Of a stretch of 64,000 nt of DNA, positions 1 through 12,505 are shown one piece after another. Where the stretch lies: positions 30,677 to 94,676 of the forward strand of contig RWJK01001528.1 in NCBI GenBank assembly GCA_004335835.1, written 5' to 3'. The notes beneath the pieces are model-generated. The model worked only from the letters and a program-made list of their open reading frames with translations. It made no database searches and had not been told where the DNA came from. This DNA comes from Scenedesmus sp. ARA3 (Eukaryota > Chlorophyta > Chlorophyceae > Sphaeropleales > Scenedesmaceae). The position numbers and the translations under genes were made by a program. Each line of letters starts with the position of its first letter. Positions within the stretch are counted from its first letter, which is position 1.

Positions 1-2416
1 ATGTTTGAAGTGTGGTATGCAAGGGGCTGGGGGGTGTTAGCCGGGTACTGCTGCTGTTCCTGGTGCAGCCTGCTACTGCTCACCTGAGGGGTGACGATGG
101 GGGTGCCCTCTGGCACGCCGGGCTGCAGCAAAGGAACCAAACAGCAACTACGTCAATTACCGAGCCAATTTAACACGCTAATGAAGGCTTTGCGAGTGCC
201 CTGAGGCCCCACCTTTGCCCTGGCTGTGGTGCCATTCGTGGTCACTGGCTTCTCTGTCACTGCTGCGCGACTGATGACTGCCCTGCGGCTGCATGCAGCC
301 TGTGCGCTAGGCACCATAGTGTGGTTAGACAGGAGCATGATGCCTGCCTGGGTGTGTAATTGCTGCTGCGTGACCCGATCGACAGCAAGCAAGTCGCGAG
401 CTGGACAAGTTCCACGCCAGAGATGATAAAAGGGCAGATAGTGTATAATTGAAGGGTCACGGAAGCCCTATGCTCTAGTTGCACATTACCAGATCGTAAC
501 AAGATGACAGCGTCACCTGCAATTGTGTGCTGCAAGCGCGCGTACAAGGGTTCAAAGGAACGCACGTTTGACACATAAGTCTTTCTGACTCGCAGCAGGC
601 GATGGTGCTGCCTCTTTGACTGTTCATGAAGTGCTCTGTGCAGGCCCTCACTGCAGCACTGCTGCATGCTGCTGCCAGAGTCACTTCAAATGCCTGCTGG
701 CCTAATCTGTCTCCAGTTGACGCTGCTCTAGCGTAAGTTCCATCTGCATGCGCTGGCTCGACACTGCACCGCGTGTAGCAGCAGGAATTGCAGCTGCCAC
801 AAAGCAGCCTGAGGAGCCTAACTGGCAGTAGGTAACAGCAGCTGCTGCGGTGACGTCCGTGCTGCAGCAGCGAAGATTGCTGGCTGTTGCTTATTGAGTG
901 CTGTACTGCAAGAGCAAGTTAGACCCTGCACTGCACGCCTCAGTTTTGTGCACTGCAAATGTGTTTAGAGTGGGGTGCATGTCGGATGCGCAGCAGCTGC
1001 TGTGCCTGCAGGGTGGCACTTCCGTGCTGCACATCACGTGCCCTTGCAGCAGCTGGTGCTGTTGAGTTCATTCAGCCGCAGAATGTAGAGCAGCAGGAAC
1101 TCCAGTAGCATCGCTGGCTGCACCGGCTGCAGCACACCCGCATGCTACGCAGCATGTGCCAGGAGACTTTGGCGGGGGTCTTCTGGCCCAGCATCTCTCG
1201 AAGCTGCGCAGCTGTGCCATGACCAGCGTCCTTCGGGATCCTGGCTTTGTCTAGAATATGTCATTCTATGTCATCTCGTGCTGTGCTACAGCCTGCTGCG
1301 CGTCATGGCTTGCACAGCTGCTCTGCCGCGTCGCCGGCACAGCCAAGTGGTTGTTGCCAGCTGTTGCCTTGCACCATGCATGAGGGTGCACCGCAAATAG
1401 AGAGTACCATGTGGCTGGCGAGAAAGGCATGGCTACTGGATGGCCGTAAGCGCGCAGCAGAGGGCTCAGTTGTGCAACTACCATGCTGAAATCTGTCATA
1501 TTTTCAAACATAGAGTACCATGTGGCTCAGCCAGGCTGGCAAGACTCTTCCCTTTGAAAGGCATGGCTACTGGATGGCCGTAGTTGTGCAGCAGCCGATG
1601 AGGGTCCTTCAACATCTGCTGGTCAGTGGGTTGTGCTGCTTACTCCGTGGACAAGCCTTGCTCATCTCAGTACGCCTGTCGCAGACATCTGTTGTCCGAC
1701 AAGAACAGCCTGTTCTCTAAGAGTCTGTACTGACCTTCGGTGTGTGGTCATGCTGTCACGTGGTCATGCTGTTCCACCCTCAGGGCCTGTGCTGCATAAA
1801 CCGTTGTGGTTCCATCCTCAGGGCGTGCTTCTTGTGTCCAAGCAATTGGTTAGATGCCCAATTGCTGCGTTACCAGATGCCATGTTGGCGTGTGTTGATG
1901 CTGGTCATGAGATGAGAATGGTTGAAAGTCAGAAAGTCAGCTGTCATGCTCAGCAGTGCTTGCCGAGCACCCTGCAGCTGACGGTCAGGGCAGCTAGCTT
2001 CGGCAACCCGGTTGCGAGCGATTGAATCGCTGTTGAAACGCGTTGTTCGACTTATGGATACGATTTTAGATGCGCCATCTCACAGTGTGGTCTAGGAAAG
2101 CCTTATTCACGGCAGGTGTTTATATTTGGTGTTGTTGTCACTGCCTGCCGAGGGCTTTCTAGGTAGGCCGCATGAAATATTTTGCGAGTTCTACCACTAT
2201 GTCCACAGTGCAAGCATAAAACCAACCCTTGAGGCTGAGCATCGGGCGCGAGGTTCACTACGCACGTCCTGCTTCCTGAGCACGTAGTTGTCACTTCTTC
2301 TGGTTTGTGTGACCCTGGGCTGCTTTTTATTCTGTGGACAAGATACGCATGTCGATGTGTTGGGTTGTATTACAGGATGAGCATGGAGCTTTGTTACTGG
2401 CTGGTTGGTCCTCAAC
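1..2416. other. Region without a recognisable gene
   Basis: Short open frames exist on both strands but none shows a domain, and I could not link any into a phase-consistent spliced gene. The only structure I see is an imperfect direct duplication, about 1402-1449 and 1512-1585, in which both copies run from a shared AGAGTACCATGTGGCT start to a shared end near GGCTACTGGATGGCCGTA. The second copy has about 25 extra bases in the middle. The region may hold the 3' UTR of a gene lying outside the window. Confidence 0.5.
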
Positions 2417-2424
2417 TATATAAA
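2417..2424 (+). promoter_or_regulatory. Candidate TATA box of the receptor kinase gene
   Basis: TATATAAA lies about 200 bases upstream of the first ATG of the kinase gene, in a stretch without long open frames. The position fits a TATA box with a 5' UTR of roughly 170 bases. This rests on motif and distance only. Confidence 0.4.
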
Positions 2425-2621
2425 CGAGAAGTTTGCGCGACTGTCAGGTTTCCGCACCCTCTGTTCAGCTTTACCTATACGGCCTGTTCTAAACAACTCT
2501 GTTCAGCTCGATACGCGCTCAGCTAGCATAAGTTCTCAGCAGTCAGAAGAAGCTATGGCAGCTGCTGGCATACGTGCGGACGTTCGACTATAGCAGCACC
2601 TTATTCAGCTTTACGGTTTAG

Positions 2622-5278
2622 ATGAAAAGTATAGCGTGGGGTGCCGCGGTGCGCGGGCCCCACACAGAACTCCAGACATCCCGGCTTCGTGCTGTTGTGG
2701 CCGTGCTGGTTGTGTCGCTTTTCGCTTTTAGTACGTCAGTTGAAGCTGGAGGCATCGCAATCGTCTCGCAGTCAGCTGAGCCAGGCAGCCGAACGCTGTT
2801 GGCAGCACTGCAGGACCCATCAGTACAAGACATCGTTGTGCTGCCTGCTGTATACAGCGTGCGAGCTGAATTTGAAAGCTACCAGGGGAAACCAATCTCT
2901 CTCAACAGGTGAGCTGTGCGGTGCAAGAAGCTGGTGGCTGCTGCAGATGCTGCTCACCCTGCTTGTCACAGCTGCTGCTGCTCTTCTAAAAGCAGCAGTG
3001 ACCAGCGTTCAATCCAAGATTTTCTGTTTTAAAGGGTGGCATGCAGCAGGGCGTCTCTTGATACCGTTCAAACTTGCTGTAATAGGTTGTTTGCTGCACG
3101 TACCTTGATCAAGCAAGAGTCTGACAAGCAACCGAGGGCCGGGCACATGTACTGCGCTTGTACCGCGCAGTCAACCAACAGCAAAGCATGAGCGCACACA
3201 CAACTCTCCGGTCAACGCTGCGGTCAACGCTGCTTGCAGGAATGTCACCATCACTGGTGCACAAGGCCTGGACACCATACTAGACCTGGACTTTGTTGCT
3301 GCAGCTGTGCAGCTGTGCGCCAACTGCAGCGTCACTTTCCAAAATATAACAGTCGCAAATGAGCGCCATGGCGTGGGCGAAGCGGTTGACTTTGTAACAG
3401 GCCAGCGCAGCAGCAGCAGCAGCAATGGTGCAGCAGTGCTGTTTGTGGATGCAAACAAGCTGCGGCTGGCCTGCAGCAATGCTGCTGCTGCGGCAGCAGT
3501 GCTGCAGGAAGCGCCGCGCAGCAACGGCGACATGCAGCAGGCTTCAGTGCAGGATGCTGCGTTTCAAGTGAGTAAAGTGAAGCTGGGCTTATTACCAAGC
3601 CAGGAATCCAAAGGCAGACGCTGGCAGATGTGTTTGGGATGGTCACAGCAAGCGGCATTTGCTGATGCGCCATATGCGTGTTACACGGCGTGTTCAAAGA
3701 TTAGGGCGGGTGAACTGTGCAGCTTCCTGTGTTCCGTGCCGGCATATGGCCGGCAGTTTGCTTCGTCAGCGGTTTTTTCTGAGCAGCAGTGCGCTGTCAC
3801 GGAAGCCGGCTATGCTATGCGTTGCGGGGTCCCCCACCACCACACCACCGCAACAGCAATTGACAGTCATGAACTTTGAAGCTACGTTGATGACACCATA
3901 AACAACTACTCTAAGATAATGCAAACCTTACCCGCATGGTGCTGCCAATGTTATCGGCTGCAGGGCACCCTTTTCCCTGGCTCGCTGCACCTGGCAGATG
4001 TCAGCACTGCTGTGCCGTTTGAGACAGTGGAGGGATGGAGGGCTGGCTTGGGTGGCTATACAGTGGTGAGTGCAGCCACGCAGCAATGTACGCAGCACCA
4101 TGCTGCTCCCACACGATAACTGTTGCTGGTTGCTTGTTTTGTGCTGCATGGAGCCATTCAACCTGGAGAGGAGCTTGCAGGAACAGCAGCGGCAATCACG
4201 GCTTGCGCGTGTGCTGCACCACACTGCAAAGCATACCTAGAAGTCTGGCCAGCTCACAGAAGCTCTGTACACTGCTGGCAACGCTTCTGGCATTGCTGCA
4301 CTGCAGCACCATATCTAAATACACCCAGCCCACCAACCTGACGCAACACCTGTGCCTTGCTTGCGTGCCATGCATGCCCCACTGCTGCTGTCTAGGTCAA
4401 CCGCAACGCGACGCGCTTGTGCCGCAGCTGTGTGGATGCTGCTTGTGTGGCCAAATCTACCCCAGCCGCATGCGTACAGGACGCAATTGATGAAGCGCAG
4501 GCAGCAGCAGCAGGCGGCAGCAGCGCTGCGAAGCCACCTGTCAATGCTGGTGCAGTGGCAGGAGCTGTGGTGGCAGGTGCGTGTTGAGCAGGTGCCTGTC
4601 TGGTCAACCCTCGCAGCTGGCTGGTCAATGCCTGGTCAAAGCCTGGTCAATATTTGGTCAAAACTGTGCAGTACTGCCGTTGTGTGGCCGTGCCGCCAGC
4701 AACGCACGCGGGTCTGCTGCTAGGGGAGGAACCAACCAGCGCAAAGTCGTTACGCTGCTGTTGCTGCTGCTGCTCACAACGCTGCATCCCTGCTGCTGCT
4801 GCTTGCACTGCAGGCGTAGTGGCCATCACCGCCATCCTCGCCGGCACCTTCTGCTGGTCGCGCCGGCGCCGCCTGCACCAGCAGGAGCTGCAGCAGCAGC
4901 ACACAAAGCTCAAGCGGCCGCCTGGGGGGACACTGGGTGGCAGCAAGCCGCATTTGGCCTCTAGCCCTTCTGGCGGTGCTGTGGGCAGCTCTGGGTATGA
5001 TGAGGAGCTGGCAGTGGATGTGGAGGCGCTGAGGATGTATGACAGGTAGGAAGAAAGCAACACAAAATTACACAAAGTAACAAAAAACCAAAGCAGCTGC
5101 AGAGCCCTGGTTGTGGTGGGATCTGGGTGCATAATGGGGAGCGTGTTGTGGATGTGAAGGCTCTGCAGATGTGTGACAGGCTGGAGGATGATGTTGCTGT
5201 TCCTGCTGCTGCTGCTGTTGCTGCTGCTGCCGCCACCACCGGCTTGATCGCAGGCTGCAACTGGCTCAGCATGGCCCC

Positions 5279-5312
<34 letters not shown>

Positions 5313-7918
5313 GCAGCTGCATCGAGGGCTGCAACTTTGTGTGCAAGTTGCTGCACAGCTTACTGTTACTGGGGCCGCTGCTGACGCCGCACTGCTGCTG
5401 CTGCCGCAGGTTCATCGAGGGCGCCTTTGTGCGCCAGCCGATGCACAGCTTACTGCCTTGCTAAGCATTACTGCTCCTGCTCCTGCTGCTGCTGCTGCTG
5501 CCGCAGCTTCATCGAGGGCTGCAACTTTGTGCGGCAGCCGCTGGGTGTGCGCAAGGGCTGGGAGCTGTCCAAGGTCATGGCCAGCCCTTTCATTGAGGCA
5601 ATGCCTGCAGAGGACAAGAACATCCAGCTTGGAACGTTCTGTGGGGCGGGCTCCTTTGGGCGCGTGTACAAGGCCAGGTGGGCACCTGTGGTTTGCTGTC
5701 TTGAACTGTGGCTGTCTGGCTATCTGTCTGTCTGGCTGGCTATCTGGCTTGATGAGTGGCTGGATAGTTGAGTGATATGGCTGGTTTTGTGAGGCTTGTG
5801 TGCCAGGGCATGGCCAGCCCCTTCAATCATTGAGGCCAGCCCCTTGATTGAGGCCATGCCCGCTGAAGACAAAAACATCCAGCTGGGCACCTTCTGTGGG
5901 GCCGGCTCCTTTGGGCGCGTGTACAAGGCCAGGTGGGTGTGATATGCTTTCTTGCTGGCTGTCTGTCTGTCTGGCTTTCTGTGTGTCTGTTTGTCTGTCG
6001 GCCTGCCTGACTGGCTGGATTGTTGGGTAAATAGGGGAGTGTTTTGTGGCTGGTTTTGTTTGGCTGGGAGCTGTCCAAGGTCATGGCCAGCTCCTTGATT
6101 GGGGCCATGCCTGCAGAGGACAAGAACATCCAGCTGGGCTCCTTCGGGCGCGTGTGCAAGGCCAGGTGGGCCGATGGCGCTATTGCTCTGTCTTATGGCA
6201 ACTTGGGGATGAAGCCTAGGCGGACATGGGGCGGCCATCCTGTGGCATGTGCTTCTGCATATACTCCTGTTTGTTACTGCTGCATGTGCTGCCCATGCTG
6301 CTGGTTGTGCGCACTCCTGTTGGTACTGCTGCTCCTGCTGCTGAGCTGGTCCTGCTGCTGCTGCTGCTGCAGGTGGGGTGGGCGTGACGTGGCAGTCAAG
6401 GTCATCGAGCACAACGCCGACGCCAGCAGCGCTGTTGAGAGTGAGTGGCGATGCCCCGCGTGCCTTGGTCCATTGCTGCTGCTGCTGCTGCTGCTGCGTG
6501 TGTGTGCAGACCTGTTGTCATGTAAGCCTGGTTAGACTTGCTGCACAAGCAATATATCAAAGTTGCCAAAGAACCTTGGGCCTGCCACTCTCAGCTCCGT
6601 GGGCCTCATCAGCTTTTACGCTATCCCGCTTGCATGCATTCCCATGCAATCCTCTTAACACCATCTAACATGTGTTACGTGAGTGCTGCTTTGCAGGTGA
6701 GGTGGAGCTCATGTTCAAGTTCAGCAACCACCCCAACATCGTCCGCGCATTTTACGCAATCACCTACACGCAAAACAGCCTACCCTCAGTCTCCCTTGGC
6801 GCCAACACCGGCACCAACGGCAGCACCAGCAGCAATACCATCCCCAGGGACCAGTTGTCTCAGTCCTGCAACATCACTGCTGTCAACAGCAGCGGTGGCA
6901 GCAGCAGCAACAGGCTTGGCGTGATCAGCAGCAGCAGCGGGCAGCGGCTATCGCTGGCAAAGCTGCGTGCCATGCCGCTGCAGGAGGTTCTGGTGGAAGG
7001 GGAAGGAGGGGATAGCCCAGTTGGTCAGGCAGCAGTTGAGGCGTTTTGCGCTACTGCTGCTGGCAATGCAGCAGCAGGGGTGTGCACGCCAGAGCAACCA
7101 TGGCAGGTCGGCAACATCAGCAGCAGGCACCGGCCACTGGAGCGGATCGACAGCGATCCAGAGCAGCAGCAGCAGCAGCAGCAGCAAAGTCGAGCCGCGT
7201 ACCAGCAAGCAGGGCTTGCAAAGCCGACTAGCCCCTTTGCAGGTGCCAGTGCTGCTGCTGCTGACTCAGCGTCAGACAGGGTAGAGCGCAGCGCCGGGGG
7301 TTTGACTGGGTCAAACCTCGGGTCAAACCTTGGGGTCCGGGGTTCTGATCTGGGGTCGACTGACAGCGTCAGCAGGGTATACAGCTGGATGGGCGATGGC
7401 GTTGGCAATGGCAATGGCAATGGCAACGGCAATGGCAATGGCAAAAGGGCTGCTGATGCAGTGGAGGTCATGCCGGCTCGGGAGAAGCGCGCAGAGACGT
7501 GGCTTGTGCAGGTCTGTGATGACATACGCTGTGTGCGCTGTGCCTGTATCTGCTGGTGTCCGTTATTTTGCGAGGTGTGATATGTTGTAGCCGTGCGTCA
7601 GCAAGCGTTTGACAAGTAGCGGTGTTGCTGCATGTCACCCAGCTAGTTGCACGGCCAGCAAGGTCCTTGCCGGTGCTGCTGTTGCTGCTGTTACTACTTG
7701 CAACATCTGCAGCGTGCAGGCATCATGTGGTGCTGCTTCTGCTGCTGCTGTTCAGTAGCTTGGAAGCATCACAGCAGCTTGTAGGAGGTGAGGATTGCAT
7801 GCTGTCCTTGAAAACTGCCTCTGCTTTTGCTGCTGCTGCCTGCAGGAGTACTGCGATGTGGGCACACTGGGCAGTGTGGCTGCCAATTGGTTGGTAGGCA
7901 AGTGCAGATCACATGACC

Positions 7919-7950
<32 letters not shown>

Positions 7951-10900
7951 TACAGGAATACTGCGATGTGGGCACACTGGGCAGTGTGGCCGCGGAGTGG
8001 AAGCCTGCGGAGGAGAGTGACGAGCGCATGCTGGAGCGGCTGCTGCTGCTGAAGGATGCGGCACAGGGCATGAAGCTGCTGCACTCGATGAACACCGTGC
8101 ATGGAGACCTGGTGGGTGCATGTTATATTCCGTCTATTGTAACATTCTTCATGTTCAAAAACATGAAGGCTGGTGTTGAGTATCGTTGTGATTAGCCAAG
8201 GGAGAGGCATGCTGCTGATGCTGCATGCGTAGCAGCTCTTGCACGTAGCCCAGCAAGTTTTACAGTGCATCCCCTATGCATTTTTACAGTGCATCCCAGA
8301 TGCTCCGCATGCGCTGTGTTGTGCATATGGCGTACCTCTTAGCGGCTCACTCTTGGCGCAGCAGTGCGCTTTCAGTTACAGCAGCTGGCTGCAGCCTGAA
8401 CTCCGGCTCAAAGACTGCGCATGTGCGTCGTAGCCCGGGTGCAGTGTGCTAATGTGCATCAGCGTGCTTGTTCCCTAGTGTCCACACTCAAAATCCATGA
8501 TAATGATACAAATGATACAAACTGTTTGCCTCCTTTCATCTCTGCTGCAGACGGCGCGCAACGTGCTGGTGTGCAGCAGCCCGGAGGCGCAGTTTGGCTT
8601 GGTCGCAAAGCTGGCTGACCTGGGGTGAGGGCCTGCTGTGACTTTGGTGCACTGCTTGCATGTTTATGAGGCCTAGCAACGCAACCGTGTTGTGTTGGTG
8701 TCGTGCATACAGATGCATCAGTCTGCCAGCGGCATTAGAATCGGTTGCGCCTGCTCCTCTTTACGTGTGCCAAGGAGTGATTAATCCTGCTGCCTAGTTT
8801 GCAGCACATACTGCTGACATACACTGTGTTTGGTGCTGCTGCCGCAGGCTGTCGCGTGTGATCAAGCTGCACCGCACACACAGGACCACCAACACAGGTA
8901 TGGCTGACAGCGCAGCTGCGCTGCCATAGGAACATTTGCAGGAACAGCTGTGCTCGTGCAGGAAGCAATGTTGAGGCCCTAAGGCTCTACTGGCTTTACT
9001 TTGCTTTGACATGCTTATGTAATCAGAAGCGTTGTGTAGCAGGGCTGAATCAACGGATACTTAGGCACATGCACATGCCGGTCCGTGCGCTGACCCTTCT
9101 ATTCGTGGCCGCTGGTTTCCCTGCTGCTTGCTGTTTCCTGTCTGCAGTGGGCACACTAAGTCACATGCCTCCAGAGGTAAGGACAGGCTGCACCGTTGCA
9201 TGCGTCAGATGCTGTCAGCAAACACTGGTGCTACACTGGTGCCGAGATGGGTCGAGGCAAATGTTCCTTTCAGTAGCATGCAGCATTGACCAGTGAGGTT
9301 TTGCTTGCGTTGTGCGATGGTTAGAACACGTGCTCGTATGCATGCCAGGTTCACCTGTGCACTCACTGCGCCATCACCTCCTGGTACTGACTAGACTGTG
9401 TGTTTCTATCTGCTCAATGCCTCTGCTGGTTCATCCTGCAGCTGCTGCGCTACGGCCACTGCAGCACCGCTGTCGACATCTACGCTTTTGGAGTGATGAG
9501 TGAGTGCCTGCCTCCATCTCTGCACCGCTTTTGCACACAAAGCCAGCCGTACATGGTCCTGAATTGCTATGTTGCACAGGTTGTGCATGGGCTTGCTGCC
9601 CTGACTATATTGCTTGAACTGCCGTAGACTGGCCAAGATCTTTAGCCCTGGCATGTTTGGTGGTGATTGATGACACAGGTAGCAACTCCTGACCATGCTG
9701 CTGCTGCTGCTGCTGCAGTGTGGGAGCTGTACACCAACAAGGCGGCCTTCAACAAGCTGCAGTACGGCCAGGTGAGCTGCGGCAGGCGACTTGCACATAA
9801 TCATTCAGGCACCAGCACCAGCAGCAGCAACGGCTGCAGCAGTAGCAGCGGCTCGCTCCGGCTGTGCTCATCTGACCCCTTGAGGGCTCCTGCTATACTT
9901 GCCAAAGCAAACCAGCCGTTGATACAGTATCAACACAACGCTTGAATATGAGTTGCATGCTGGATATCAAATGAACACACCCTGTGCACTGTTGGAGCGT
10001 GCGCATCTGTGCACATCCATCTCTTTCCCTGGCCCTGTTGCTTATCACCGGTTGCGTGTGCAGTTCTACGAGCACGTGGTGCTGCGCAACCTGCGGCCGC
10101 TGCTGCCAGTGGGCATGCCTGCCGACTACTCGCTGCTCATGCAGCACTGCTGGGCCAGCGACCCCGCCTCACGCCCCAACGTGGACAGGTGCGCACAGTC
10201 TAGTCGCCTTATGCTCCCTGTTTAGTGCTGTTGTGACCCTGCATTTGTCCTCCATTAGTCCTGTGCAGCAGCTGCTCATGCAGCACTGCTGGGCCAGCGA
10301 CCCAGCTTCACGCCCCAACATGGACAGGTGCGTGCAAAGCATCCAGGATGAAGTGGGCATGTGATGTGCAACAGCTGACTTGCGCGCCCCAACGTTGACT
10401 GGTGTGTGTTTTAGGCTAGTCAAAAACCGGCTGGCTGACAGTGTGACCATACTGTTATTCACAAGCTTGCTTGATATCAACACGTCTTTGCTTATTTTGT
10501 GTTGCTGACACTGTCAGATGCTATTACTGTTACTTTGCAGGGTGCTGCACTGCCTGGGGCTCATGATAGCTGAGCGCCAGGAGCGCCTGGACGAGCCCAC
10601 AATGGCCAGCCACATTTTTTGCTGATCTTGTGTTATTTTCTGTTGTTTCATTGTTTCTTTTGCAGGGTGCTGCACTGCCTGGGGCTCATGATAGCTGAGC
10701 GCCAGGAGCGCCTGGACGAGTCCACATTGGCCAGCCACATTTTTTGCTGATCTTGTGTTATTTTCTGTTGTTTCCTTGTTTCTTTTGCAGGGTGTTGCAC
10801 TGCCTGGGGCTCATGATAGCTGAGCGCCAGGAGCGCCTGGACGAGTCCACAGTGGCAAGCCGCGTACAGTCAGCCCCGCTGCCGCAGCTGCAGCTGCCCC

Positions 10901-11325
10901 CAAGCTTCCGCCTCCCACACGGCGCAGCACCCACGCCAGCAACAGCAGCAGCAGCAGCCGCATACCACATGAGCATGTTTGCGGTGAAACCGGATGGCAC
11001 GGTGCGGCATGCAAGCTGTCCCGGCCCTAGCAGCAGCAGGGGGCCGTTCCGCGGCTCTGCGGCTGCTGCAGCAGCAGCAGCCGTCGCGGCGGCAGCAGCA
11101 GCAGCGCGCGGGTACAATGACGGTTATAACGATGATGATGACGAGGATGACGAGATGCGGCCGGCGTGGAAGGAGCCGTCGGTGCGGTTTTCTAGCGTGT
11201 CGTGGGGCGACCGCAGCAGCATTGTGTGCACAACGCCGTCTGTGCCGCTGCGGCCGCTGCGGAAATACTCCAATGAAGACTATGGCACTGGCAATGTCTC
11301 ACAGGAAGAGACCTGGTTTGTGTGA
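2622..11325 (+). CDS. Transmembrane receptor-like TKL protein kinase
   Basis: Sixteen exons join in phase: 2622-2908, 3240-3567, 3964-4065, 4396-4576, 4814-5045, 5507-5677, 6373-6440, 6697-7511, 7956-8111, 8551-8624, 8848-8897, 9148-9176, 9442-9499, 9719-9771, 10064-10188, 10791-11325, giving 1087 residues. Residues 1-43 look like a signal peptide. Residues 70-240 read like strands of a right-handed beta-helix (NVTITGA, VTFQNITVAN). A membrane segment lies at about 289-314, followed by RRRR. The cytoplasmic kinase has a glycine loop GAGSFG (423-428), VAVK lysine (K443), hinge QEYCDVGTL (729 on), catalytic HGDLTARN (777-784), DLG (803-805), PPE (829-831) and DIYAFGV (about 843). About 240 low-complexity residues interrupt the domain between beta4 and the hinge. 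The tail (about 910-1087) is Ala-rich with an acidic patch. The HRD arginine is Gly and DFG is DLG. It probably senses an extracellular ligand; the ligand is unknown. Confidence 0.8.
5147..5450 (+). repeat. Partial copies of kinase exon 5 end and exon 6 start in intron 5
   Basis: At 5147-5183 there is a copy of the end of exon 5 (VDVEALRMYDR read as VDVKALQMCDR). At 5317-5347 and 5410-5450 there are two copies of the start of exon 6 (FIEGCNFVRQP), each directly after a CCGCAG acceptor. The real exon 6 starts at 5507. The acceptor-side copies lack a usable donor, so they are exon-edge copies inside the intron and not whole cassette exons. Confidence 0.75.
5808..6165 (+). repeat. Two copies of the glycine-loop exon end in intron 6
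   Basis: The end of exon 6 is repeated at 5808-5932 and 6061-6165, each ending in the same GCCAG|GTGGG donor. Each copy is followed by a similar run of TCTGTCTGGCT-type intron sequence. The second copy lacks the part coding TFCGAG. All three donors leave the same phase, so the proper downstream exon could in principle be joined from any of them. Confidence 0.75.
7846..7893 (+). repeat. Acceptor-side copy of kinase exon 9
   Basis: After a CTGCAG acceptor, the sequence encoding EYCDVGTLGSVAA is repeated 110 bases upstream of the real exon 9. The copy diverges at NWLVG and meets a GTAGGC donor-like site. If used as an exon it would add a second hinge segment. Confidence 0.7.
10262..10329 (+). 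repeat. Donor-side copy of kinase exon 15
   Basis: The end of exon 15 (LLMQHCWASDPASRPNVDR) is copied with one substitution (NMDR), together with a GTGCGT donor. It lies 73 bases beyond the real donor at 10189. Confidence 0.75.
10541..10790 (+). repeat. Two near-identical 125-bp copies of the start of the last kinase exon
   Basis: Units begin at 10541 and 10666 and run into the real exon start at 10791. Each carries a TTTTGCAG acceptor and the RVLHCLGLMIAERQERLDE coding segment. The first two then read into a stop (ASHIFC then TGA), while the third continues into the 178-codon tail. The near identity implies a recent duplication. Use of acceptor 1 or 2 would yield a kinase without its tail. 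Confidence 0.85.
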
Positions 11326-11756
11326 TGGGGTGTGGCAAGGTGACATGCTGTGGCGTTGTGCCTTGGTGTCGCCATTGCGTTGATTTGAGGCTGCTCGCTG
11401 TAGTCTGCTAGCATATGCTTGCTTCTGCAGGATTTGGCTGTAGGCAGCTGTGCCCCGTGGGGTGCGTAGTATGGCACTGAGAACACCATGCAGGCAGAGA
11501 CTTGGTATTTTTGATGCACTGTGGTGCGTGCTGTGCCAAGCCATGCAAATCACTCTGCATGGATAGGGCAGTTCCAACTTGTGAATTTGGGTGCAGCTGG
11601 TTCTCGGTCTGTACTCAGCAAAGGTGTTACCACCTACAGCTATATCCCTGTACCACCTGCACGATTTGCCTGCCAGCTCCGGCCGTTGATACGCTTTAAT
11701 GCACAGGCCTGGTGTTGGCACGGTTTGAGCCTGCAGATCCAAGCTGCTGACCCGCT

Positions 11757-11890
11757 GTGATGTGCAGGGCGACTGTGATGTGTGATGCGACTGTGATGTG
11801 TGATGCGACTGTGATGTGTGATGTGTGATGTGTGATGCGACTGTGATGTGTGATGTGTGATGCGACTGTGATGTGTGATGCGACTGCCAG
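11757..11890. repeat. Minisatellite of GCGACTGTGATGTGTGAT units
   Basis: An 18-base unit alternates with shortened GTGATGTGTGAT units over about 130 bases. It is noncoding in all frames beyond short fortuitous ORFs. Confidence 0.85.
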
Positions 11891-12409
11891 TGGCAGATGC
11901 CTTGCCTGAGACAGCAGCAGCAGCAGCAGCAGCCCTTGCACGAGCCTAGCAAGGCAAGCAGTGCTATGGAGGTCTCTTTTGGTGTTATGTGCTGCTGCTG
12001 TGTTGCTGCAGTGGCGGGGTGTGGCTTGGCTCGGGGCACAGGCATGCTGTCAGATTTTTGTGTATTGTGGCGGGGCCCACAGCATTTGTGGCAGGCTCGC
12101 TTCAGCTGCTGGGACAGCGCCGCAGCGGAGTTTGCACTTTGCGCGGCCGCAGCGTTTGAAGTGCAGCTTTTGTTATGATTGTCCCAGCTCGATACTGATT
12201 AGTAAGCGGCGAGTGTGGTGTGGTAAAGCAACCAGGGATGTAGCTCTCGTGGATGTTGCTGTGAGCTGCATGTGAGGTGTTGAGAAGGGCCGGCAACCAG
12301 CTGCTTGCCTGGTGTACATCATGCCATACAGCAGCTGCTGCATGCCTTTGGTGTGGTCCAACTTCCGCAACATTGTTTCACAATGGCTTGCAGAGTTGGG
12401 CTGGAGGAA

Positions 12410-12505
12410 GGATAGCAACTAGCCAGGTTGAGTTGCATTGTGAACGCTGGATGGCAACTAGCGGGATTGAGTTGCATATTGAAGGCCGGATAGCAACTAG
12501 CAGGA
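12410..12505. repeat. Three imperfect units around GATGGCAACTAGC
   Basis: Three units of about 35-43 bases share GGATRGCAACTAGC followed by GGATTGAGTTGCA. No coding content was recognised. Confidence 0.7.
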
